Positions 40,801 to 52,800 of a DNA stretch of 64,000 nucleotides are shown here, one piece after another. Below the pieces are notes generated by a model. It did not search any database. It had not been told where the DNA came from and saw only the letters and a list, made by a program, of their open reading frames with translations. Position 1 is the stretch's first letter, and each line of letters starts with the position of its first letter. Origin of the DNA: Membranipora membranacea (lineage: Eukaryota > Bryozoa > Gymnolaemata > Cheilostomatida > Membraniporidae); NCBI GenBank assembly GCA_914767715.1, contig OU612067.1:16437001-16501000 (forward strand), given 5' to 3'. A program made the position numbers and the translations under genes.

Positions 40801-43800
40801 GAACTATTTGTATTATATAATGCTTAATGGTGTGCCTAGAATCACTGATGTATATATAAATTCATATCAATACCTAGAACATTTGCTTGGCGCTCCTATA
40901 TTTGACTATTTTTACAATATGACGATATTGAATTTGCGTCAATCCAAGGGGGTCGGGAGGGGAGGGGGGTAATGAAATGTCTAATCTTATATCACAGAGT
41001 GCTAAGTTCTTCTACTATTAGTCATTTATTGTTTTACTCACCATTATGAAACAGGGCCGTAAGCATGACAAGTGAAAATTAGCGTTCTCACTTTCTCATG
41101 TCATATGCCTGACTGGTTTAGTCCCGACTTAATAAACGTCAACAGATTAACCTAGATTTAATAGGTACTACAATGAGAAAGACCCCCTCCCCACCTGAGA
41201 AACGAACCCGCTGTATGGTAATCTTACGAGGAAGAAGCATGAAAGTACATTTAGTGGAACGCTTTGTGGCGCCTATTCAAAGTATTAATTACATAATTTG
41301 TTCTCCTAATATGGTTGATTGGGTTTTCTCCCAGAAGGATATTTTATGCTCAGTATTTGAGATTTGAGGAGTAAATTAAAGTTCCAGGGTATTCTACATG
41401 GGTGAGATGTGACGCTTGACTTAACCGAGGGTCTTCTATGTTGCTAGACGTGAGTAGGAGGTATAAAAATGGTGGGTTGTATTTACTATGGGAAGTGTAA
41501 TGTACTTTAATCCCAAGTTTTGTAACTTTTAAAATATAGGAAACCTATTTACCCAGGTAGGAACTCAAACCACCCAATTTACCAACTATTTGCAAATTCA
41601 CTAGAAAGGTTGGTATGACAATTTCATAGATTGTGAAATGGATGGACATAGGATCAAGTCCACCCATTTCACATTCTAAGGGATCTTCCAGATTACATTT
41701 CTCATCAATCATGCATTCTTTTCATTTTTTTGGTTATTCTGCAAAACATTCTTGACAAATGAGTATTATCCAAAATAAAGTTCATATATATTTGACAAAA
41801 TTTAAATTTCTCTTCAAAGCAAGAGTGAGGGACTACAAAGGAAGAATTAGGAGCCTTCACTGATATATATTTTAAATTATATATATTAGATATATTATAT
41901 AAAAAAAAGGGAGCCTTACTAGGTAGAGAGCCGGATGTGCTGCCTGGTCTGCTTCGCTTCACCGGGTACCACTGAGTCTCTACTGTCACATCTTCGCTGC
42001 CGGGAGAAGCAGCAACTAATGAGTCACTAGGTGTGGGGGACGATTCCTCTAGTTTTGTGAGTGGTTGTGGGGATTCCTGCTTGCGTGGTCGGGCTGAAAA
42101 TAAAATATTTAAAATTTTAATTTTCAATTTAATTTTTTTAACATACACGTTATTTGCTACCAAGTGCCCCTTTCTTGGCCAATGAGAATTTGCTTACATT
42201 AAGATCTAAATTTACTACATGTCTAGTTACACCGACTTGATGTAGGCACGAGACTGTCTTGCGTGAGAAGTCGGTGTTTTTGCGGTGACAAATAATATGC
42301 AGTCAAACCAGAGACTATAGATAATCTATACTCTCTGGTCAAACCATAAAAATATACAATATGATTGTTAAAAAAATGTTTGGTCATATCACAAACCACA
42401 TCATAGGAACGATTGGTAGACTATAGCATATTTCTGGACCAATAGCAATAGAGTACCCTTGTCACATCGCCACGACAGAGCGTGCACGTGACAATGCGAC
42501 AAGGCTAGAGTAGGGCTGCAGTAATGGAGAGGTAAAAGCCTCATAATCCTCAACATAATTAGACTGAGATCCTAATTAAATGTAAATAGAAGGCGGTAGA
42601 TACTAAAAGACACAGTGGTTGCATTGAGATGCAGTTATAATGGTGAGATAAACACAAGGTCACTTGTAACACCAATGACGTCATGATGCGTATTTAGATA
42701 GGCCTAATAAATAACCCATCACTAGATTGCCGATTTTTGCTATTTGTAAAACAGAACCTCCTGTCTCTTATCTAGTATTTTGGGCACAAAATTAACCCAA
42801 ATTGTTAGATAGAATGTCCTGTGATAAATAAATTTGTACTTATTTGTGTGATGGCTTTATGCCTACATGTCATTTCACTTGGTGACAGTCGTTTTTTGTC
42901 TCTGGGTGTTCCGGTTGTGGGACTATGGCCCATTAGCAAATTGTATTTTTATATACTAAAAAAGTAGATAAATGGGTAAGATCTTGATTAATGTTTCAAC
43001 TTGTCACAAAATTATAGACTTAATAATATGTCTATGGACTGGATATGTCTATGGACAAAACTAAGTCTTAGAGATGGCAGTGCGTTACACCATTTATTAG
43101 AACTCCTTAGTTAACTCCTTGATTAGACTAAGCAAATTATTAGTCTAAGGTTATTCATCGCTCCCCCCAAGTAAAGGCATGCAAGTCATTTCCCTAATTT
43201 CTAGTTTTTCCTCATGGAGTGGGCTTATCCAGAGGTCAGGATGATACCAATTTTTAAGGTTTGATGCTCATTAAAGGTGATGTTGCCTATCATCCAGTGG
43301 GAATTCCTTGAAAATCCTATGCAAAAAAAGGTCTATTGTCTTCCTAGCAGTTTGATTGCTGATGAGTAAATAACTTCTCATCAGGAAAATAAAAGATGAG
43401 TCGACACAAACCAACGCCCCAGGCTTAAAGTTCATTCGTGGATCGCACCACATGGGGAGATTTTGGAAAGTCATAGAAGCAAAAATGTGTAATATTTATC
43501 AGAGAACGCTTTGTACTCTGCCCCTATTGGGACATTGCTGGGCACCGCCATCAAGACCTCTACCAAAATAACACGCTAAGAAAAACTGTAAACATTTTGA
43601 TTTTGACATCCAGTTCGATTTGTAACGCCCCACGTCAGACTAGACCGTCATCAAATAGGGGCTAAGTAGGGCAGTATTCTGTAATTGCAAAATATTCCAT
43701 CAGCCTGAAAACGGTAGCCAAAATAAATCCACCAGTCTTTATCTTGGTGCTGGGCATATGATGAATTTCCACCGCAATAATTAACTCTTAGTAAACTGTA

Positions 43801-46800
43801 CAGTGCTGAATGCGTAAGATATTTTTCTAAATTCCCTTTCATTGGAGCCAAAATTAACAACGTATGTCATGGTACTTTTACGCGCAGATTGTATTTTAAT
43901 TCCAAACTTGTCATCCTAGAAACTAAAGGTCGATTTGCGATATGAAAATGATGAAAGTGGTATGACGCTTGCGCTTACAACAATATACTGCAATATCATT
44001 AGGACAATTACTATTCTATTGTACCGTGAAAGAGATGTAGAAAATGTGTTGCTTACATTCCAAGAACACTTTAAAGCTGTTTTAGCTTGAAAGTCAGTTA
44101 CAAAATATTTGCAATTTTCCAAAAAAACAGTCTGGTCACTTTCTCCCCTCAAGCTGGATGCTATTCTTTTATTATTTTGACACCATTTTATTCCAACACC
44201 TTTACAAGTAGGTTCATGGAAATAATTGCATGCTGGATTGAGCATTGTTCAGATCCGTTTACGCTTATAAGTATCAGGTAGAAAGCTGGGACCATTGAGG
44301 TGTTTAGCTTTTTTTATATAGCATTTACCAAATTTTTGCACAAGTCATGTTGATGACACATTGGTATAGAATTTTAAAAGTGATTTTGTTGTTGATTTAT
44401 GAGAGTCACATGGAAAAAAAGGCTTTGTGATTCGATGACCCATATTTTGGCCTGAAAACAAAGAACATACAACTAATCTAGCCGCATCTGGTTTTGAAAT
44501 TTTGTTCACTTGCCAAATGTGGTTCTGATCAGAAACAAGAAGGATTTTTAGTAACCAAGCTTGTGACTAACAAATAAAATATGACTGATATCACAGTCAT
44601 TGAGCACAGAGCTCTGAATATAAAAGGAATTGGAAAGAAAACTCCCAGTATTTTGTGATTTGAAAAGGTGTATAACCAAATTCATCATAAATGGTTTTTC
44701 TTATAGAAACTAATTATTTTGATGGCCAGCGAAAACGTAAGCTCTGAAAAGGATACCGGACATTAGAATCATTTTTTCACTGATGCCATGAGAGAGATCG
44801 CAACATTTACACACCCAAGCCTTGATTTTTTTTAAATTTCAATTATTTGTTTTTTTTCAGTGGATTCATCATGATCAGTTGCCTGTTTTTCCTTCGGTGA
44901 CGAGAAAAATTTGATCTAACACATGTAAACTATACCTGCACCATGGAACTAAATCCTCACTGATCAACAGGATTGATTGATGCTAAGGTTGAGAGAAAAA
45001 TGTGAATAATTTGGTTAGACTTAGCACTGCAGATCCCTATTATGTTTCTCCTTTAATGTAAGTATTGTTTGATAACCATTTTTACTAATTCCTTCTCATA
45101 ATTTTGGTTGTGTAACTGTATAATTGAGACACAGTGATTTTTCCATTTAAGTTACTGCTACCGCGCAAGGTCGCGCAAGGTCGTAGGTTCTCTCCATCAT
45201 TGGCGTGTCATCATACTTAAACTCCGACACTGAATCCTAGCCTAGAGTTCACTGGGGCACCTATCCCAGAGAGCAAAAACTGGACAGTTTCTGAAGGACA
45301 GTCAGCTGAGGGTCAATGAAAATTTTCCACACAGGTGTAACAACAACATCTCTAGGATGGGCACCAAAGACGCCAAATGTTGAGGCAAGCATTGTTGGGG
45401 CACTTTCTAGGTTGTCGGCCTAAGTCTGTTGAAAGTGTGGGTGACCGATCAGATACTGACTTACATAATTTATATAAACCTTTATCATGACACAAAGTTA
45501 CACATGTTACTTTTAACTACCCGTTATCTGTAGACTTTCCAGGAAACTAAATAAACAAAAAAGGTTCCGAAAAATAACTAACCTCGTTCTCTCTTTCTGT
45601 TAGGAGGCATTATGGGATAGACAGTCTTTCTGATTGGCGCTGGGAAGGCACTGATATGCTCCGATCCACCTGGATATACATGAACATCTCCGCTACCAGC
45701 ATACTCCATCTTTTCACCTTTAACACTGCCTGTTGATAAATCTATAATGGGAAAGGAGAATCGACATTCTTTACTGACAAATGCTAGAGTGAAGATATTG
45801 GATATAGGCCTACTCTCAATTCTGACAACCAAAAAGCAGTTCTAGAAATCAGGTGCAGAAAGAGCAACTTCAGCTTGGATCCACTTCATGTCCACCCTTG
45901 GACCAATTGATAATGCAACAGCTTCTAACCCATTTCATTTGTGTGCTTCTGTGAAAATGACACAATGTAATTTCCCACAATTCAATTGTGGGAAATTCCA
46001 TTGCTATTTGAATGAGCTATTATTCTTATATGGAGACAGTACGCAAATAGAGACGTGCAAGGACACATTCTGACCTTGGTAAACGAGTAACAGCAATACT
46101 ACTGCAGAATTTTCAGGGCCACAGCCCTACTCCCGATTACTGAAAGTCACTAAGATGATGATGAATGAGGCAATTAATCATCTGAACCTCAGCCAAATAA
46201 GCTGATGCGGGCGGGATCAAATACAAAGAAAAAATGTGGCCAAATGATGTGTGCGTGACATTGCCACATGTTACCCTAACCTTGTGACTTTCGGCCAGTT
46301 ATTAAAAAGCGTTACAAAGTAGCTCAGCTACGAATTATAGTTGAGCCCGTGAGTGATTTCTTTTTTTCTTTTTTTTTCTAAATTTGGACTGGAAATGAGG
46401 CACTACGCTTAACATGGACTCGCCTCAGTCAATTTTAGCTAAAAAAAAACACAACTCATACTATAATTAGTTCTTTAGTTCTTTTTGAGGTTACAAATGG
46501 AAAAGCCTGATCAAAAATCACCTCCCCTAGAGCCCCATTGCATAACTATAGGCCTACAAACGTTAATATCTCAATAACACTTAGTCTTTTTACTCTTACT
46601 CTATAAGGTGTCTGTGTATTTCTTCAGAACTCGTGAAAAAGCAAGTGAGGATAGGCGCCAGCTAACATAAAGCCCCAAACTAGCTAAACTGAACTGTAAT
46701 ATTAGCTAGCTAGCTAACATTAAACGTTGAACTAGCTAAAACTAAACTGTAATATAAACTCCTCTAGGGTAGTAGATGTCTAGACTTAATTAAAGTATTG

Positions 46801-49800
46801 GGATACTTTACCGTGAGGTTGGCTGTCTGGAGGGCTATGCTGGTAAGGACGATGTAGTAAACCGCTGCCAGGACTAGACTGAGGAACGCTGCCGGTAACG
46901 CTGCCGGTAGCCAGGACTAGATCGTGATGAAGCTGGTGAGGGGCAGAGTGAACTCTACCCCCAAGTCGAGAGGGGTGATATGGCTGAGCTTTACACCACT
47001 GTAGTTGCTTATGCTCGAGCCATTTATCTAGGCGTGGGAAACTCTGCTTACAGTAGCCGCACACGTGAACATCACCATCATCTGAGAACAAACACAGAGT
47101 CATTACCGCTACGATTAGACAAAAAAAAAGTGGCACCATGTAAATAAGTTGGTACTCTCTCTCACCCCCAGCAACCAAATGAGTGCTAATCAGGAAGGTT
47201 AAAGCGGTAACCTAGTCCCCAATTTCTAACCAACCATGACAAATGGGTTTTGAGCTGAGTCCAAAATAATGCTCATTCTACACTCCTTTTTTACTCCTAG
47301 CGTGGCACAATACCAACCGCAAAAGTTGCGCAAAGTGGTTTTCATTACTCAAACCGAAAGCTTACAGGCGCTAAGCCGTGGTGAGGTTTAGTTGAACCTT
47401 TTTACACGCTGTGGTCCCATCAATCACACTGATGGGGAGGCCCACCTTCGCCTGATTGAGAACACATCACAACACACCCACGCTCATCGGTCTAACATAT
47501 CTATGATGTCATCGTGAAAGTCAGATCAGAATCTAATACTGCTATACAGAATGGTGATGTCATCAAAAATTCTGCTGGTTACTGACATTGAAAGGTTACA
47601 GTGTTATCTTATGGATTTAATAATTGGTAAAGCCGTAGTATAGCTGGATTAAGAGTTAGGAAATGTAGAGATTCAGTGATATGAGCTGTGAGCTGGAGAT
47701 GAGAGGGCCGATGCCGGCTGACATGATATAGAAGAATCAATATTAGCTAGACATTAGCTTGTGTTGAGGTGACTTAATGTTAGCTAGCACCAATTTTTGC
47801 TAGCTAATAAATTTATCAGGCTGAGTAAATGTGAGCTAGTCATATAGGCCTATTTAACAATTTCAAGACTGTGCAAAATGGCAAACTTCCCTCCTGGGAT
47901 TTCTTTACTCCTCTAGAATATAGCAGAGTTTAAACAGCACTCTGGAATAGTCTGCCCTTGTGCGGAAACAAAAGAGCATAGATCAGTTATGAGAGCGTTA
48001 TTGGATATTATATTAACTACAAATCAGATGATACAAAGATTAACATATTATGGTTTTTTTTCATGTTAACCTCACTCTATTCCAGAGTCCATGGCGAGCC
48101 AAAAGCTTGGCGTCAGTCAGTCATTCGAATCTAGTTGTTGGCATGAGATTTGGCCCAAGCTGCCTAGATACTGGCTAGAGTTATTGTGATTAGTTGGCAT
48201 GTTATCTATTTCCTGCTCAGCAATATCATGAACTTTTATCCCTCCAAAAGCTTGTATCTCAATCTAATCGTGGTGGTGAAATAATAACCCCAAAAAAGGG
48301 CCTGTTTGTAGCCATTGTTGCTTGCGCTATGAGGTGGTCATACATTGGCCAACGTCATAGCATTGTTCCAAGACTGATGACAATAGTACATCTGCCTACA
48401 TGCAAATGTAAAAATCTAGGATATTGGCCGGGCCTAAAATAGCTAACAAATACCAGAGCGCTGCCAAGTTCATCATGGGAACGAAAAGAAATATTTACCC
48501 AATTCTATGTCACTTCATAGATTCATGGCAGCATTGATTTGAAGGCCGACTACTTACTTGCCAGTCAGAATTCAGGTATAAAAACACAAAAAATCCAACC
48601 CTATATCGTCGTTAATTGGCAGTGTTTTCAGGTTTTGCCTGGCTAAATTACTGTTTTTCTTTGTCTGATGATGTCATTTCAACATGATGGTAAGTCAAAA
48701 TTACACCCAGACTAATAAATATTATAAAACAATCTTATTTCCTGACTAAATTAAGACCAATAATCATTAGTATACAATCATGTAGTCTAAGAGTGTGGGC
48801 CGACATGAAATTCAATCTAATTTCTAGTGCAAGGTTTTCCGCTAATGCACTTCTCTCCTGCGTAACTGCCAAGGACGGATATCGGCAGGTTTTTAGTTTA
48901 TGGTCCAGGTCACTGTGTTAGTGTGCTGTAATAATTTCAGACATTGCAGTGTAATATATACAGACTAGTTTTTCTGACATTTAAACGAGCAGCAATATTT
49001 TACTGTCTAGTAAGCTTGTTGTATGGGCCTTATGTAATCATGCATAAAACGTTAGCATTACATACATGCTTCATCTAATACAGTATTATTCATTAGAGGC
49101 CCTTGCCTTGATTGCAATCAAATATCGATTCGCAGCCCAGGATCAAACAGACTGCCCCCAGGGAGGGTACATCAGACTAACACGCTAAATGACCCGTAAT
49201 TCTACCATCGTCAGAGTGGTGCAGGCAAAAAAATTGATGAGAATACCGTATTACGTGTCACCATGAATTATATTATAATTATCAGTGAGGCATATGCAGC
49301 GGAGTACTGCTTTGGGAGAACTGTGCTCAAAATTCTACACTGGGCTACACAACGATCAGGGATATATGAGTGACTTTTATGTGCCGTGGGCGTTCCGAGG
49401 CCTTACTCATTGCTGATCATATCAAAAAGTTGCCAATCCCACTCCTTGCGCTGATGCAACATCAGAGGTGGCCCTAACCAAATTATAAATAAGCCTCACT
49501 GCTACAACAAAGTACAGTTTGTATATCAAGGCACCTTGCTCTACAAAATTTATTCAGAAATTGCGTTTTTCAGGGCTAGCCAGATGAATAACTAACATAT
49601 GTACAGATAAGATTGCATAAAGGGTCACGATGAGCCTAACTGACTTCTCCGTGTGTCGGCTTAAAATTCCTCAACTAGAGCTTGACGACGAATAAATACT
49701 AGACACTAGGGAGTGTTTGGCCAGAAGGGGATACATAAGTGCTCTTAAGATTGTATAAGGCCCGCTTTAAAACTTTCAATAAGGTCGCTCGCTTCGCCTT

Positions 49801-52800
49801 CGTAGCCGTAAGTATGTAGAGCAGAAAAATGTGGGCTTGATCAAAAAGCCTCATTGTTCCACAGCAGTTCGACTGGACAGATTTCGATTTTCGTCTATTT
49901 GCATTAAGGCTATAGGCAGAAAGCCGAAGCCACTGATTAGGGCATTGAATATATTGAATACTTGGTAATTAATGGCCCACACAAGGGCAAATATCTTTCA
50001 AGTATTACACAACCGTATGCCAATAAATTCTGACAGAACCTATTAGAGCACAGGCCTGTGGTATTTAGACTGAGCCCTCTTAGCTATTTTTTAATTCAGG
50101 TCTAACTCATGTACGGATCAATATAACAGGCCCTAATGCTAATGAGATCCCCGATGACCCATGCACTGAATATGTTATACACTGTTATATAACTGCATTA
50201 GCCAATCAAGTAGATATACTACTCGTATCAAAAAAACATCAAACATTTTTTGTCTTCAAAGCAGCTACGTGCTTTGTGCTGATGATTTAAACATAGGCAG
50301 CAGCGCAAGTTAGGGAAGTGGGGTGCTGCCAGAAGTACAGCGTTCTCAGCACTCTACTGCCAACAGCCCAAACTTGTAGCTTCTTCTCAGTGACAGCTAT
50401 AGATGATATTTAGCTGCTCAATGTCGCGACACTCCCTAGCAGGTGCCCGAGTTATTCTAAAGGCCAGCGACCTTTACCCAGACAGCCTACAACAAGTTCC
50501 CCTATTCGTCCTGGATATCCAATATGGATATTGGCAATAAATGATGCCTGAATATTTTACTATGTCAATAAAACGCATATTACATAACAATGCATAAGTA
50601 AGCTGTGTCTTTTGATATAATTATCGCCCCTAGCCAACAGCCCCTTAATTATATTCCTGAGAACGTCTAACCGGGGTTTCAGGCTAGGCACTTCTTCGAC
50701 CGAGGCAAATAATGTTCCCATAGTGCCTCAAATTTTTGCATAACCTCTCGGTGCTCAGAGGGATGCCTATGCAAATGGTTATTTTACATTTCTGGGTTTT
50801 GTGAGAACTGTTGACTGCTGTTCCGTATAAACAAGACAAACAGGTATAAGTGACAGCCAAGATAAATTGAGGGTTACTCAGGAGTTAGACGGGTGAGATA
50901 AATAGCGTGACATCATGGAAAAGCCAAGTGGAAAAACAACAGTGAATGATAAGTTTAATTAATGAGAACCCCCTCGGCCCACACCATTGGTTGTTATGGG
51001 AATATATGAGAGGATTTGAAGATTATTAGTCTTAAATCTACTGAACTGAGCACAGAGTAAAATCGGTCAGGTGTTATCCAGATTAATGAGGGTTATGGTG
51101 GTCAGAAGAACTCGAAAATAGTATGGTCAGAAATCCCGCAGGAATAGAAAGACATCCAGAGAGAGAGAGAGAAGATGACAGGACTGGCCCACCTAGTGAT
51201 GTCTTTGAGTGGACATTCTTGTGCTACAGACGCCCGTATGTGTCCAGAACGGTACCACCATAAAATGAAAAGAGACGGATGGTCAGGTATTCCAACCTTG
51301 ACTTTGATCTAGTGATATCTAGTGAGAGCTGTCAGGCGGCTTTTCATACTGACACATACAAAATTAATGGTAATCTGCAGCAAACAGTCTGATATAATGT
51401 GGACGATGACCCTGCTCATTATGTCTGCAACGTGCTCGTTAACTTAACTAAAGCCTGTGATCAGAGGTAGCAGCCAAAACTTCCCGCCTCGCCCTCAAAA
51501 ATCCACAGCCATTGGACGATCGTAGTCGCTGACTTCGCTTCAAAAGCTCGCTTTGTGCAGACCAGCGCACTGCGGGCATGGACAGAGATTCGCCACGTCA
51601 TCGTCAAACTATGCCAGGAGAGCTCGGTGAATGTTCTCTGGCGATGATTTGAAGATAAACGGAAGAATAAACGTAATCGATTACGACAAAGTTACCTAAG
51701 AATCCCGCTTTTGCTGAGCGTTGACGGGAAGGGGAGGAGAAAAAACAAATAAACAATATTATTGATGGCTTCTAAATGGCTAACGAGACGAAGTGGAAAT
51801 TAGGGGAGGACTTGTATAGTCACTGGAATGATAAGAATGGCCTGACGACCAAATAGGTGACACAACACGCGAACAGGACATGGTACTTTTACAGAATAGA
51901 AAGTGATAGACAAATAATGGAGAGCTACTTAAATATGCTAGAACTAGAGATATTCACTATTAATACACGATTAATGGGCTGGGTCCAGATGCCTGGATGA
52001 ATGCGGACAATGCTGAGTCAATGGTTGATGGGTTAGCGATCAATCATGGTCCAAGTAAAAATAACTCAGCCCCAGTTTTTAATCCGGTCTTTGGTCACGT
52101 AGCCCACATGATGATGCATAATATGCACCAATCATTTTCTCACAGATCAATTGACTTTGACCGCTTTTTTTCAGCTTGACGTCACATCACGTAAGGGCAA
52201 ACCATCCCCATCCATACATGATTCATTGTAAAATGCGTCCTTTTGAGGAAGTGCCTAATTATTTGATGTGCAAAAAGGAATTATTTGAATTATCAGGGCC
52301 GACATAACAGTTTCATCTGCCTACAAAAATTTTTAAACGTGAGACCAAAACCACCCAAAAGGAAACCATGACAACAAATGATAATGGGTAGATGTTTTAA
52401 GGTCCATTTAGTAAACCAAGACAACAGCAGTTAAAATATAATTTTATTTCTTGGAGCGAATTTCTTAGGTACGATTAGAGGTCAAAGTGATATGACAGCG
52501 TAACAAACAAACATCACAACCTTCCATCTATCAACTGTCTGGGCTGGCAATCAAGGTTCGGCCAAATTGCTACCTTCGCAACCCAAAATTATGGGCTACA
52601 CGCAGTCTGTACTTTAATTTGAGATGTTCCACAAGACGTGAAGCGATTGAGATTTATATTGGACTACTCGATGACTCATTTGGACTAATAGACAAATACA
52701 TACCACAGTTCATCCATGAAAGGCCAAAACAAGGTCGCTAGTGAGAGAACTACCAATTAATATGTCTAGTCAAGCACGATTTAAATTGTCGCACAATTAT

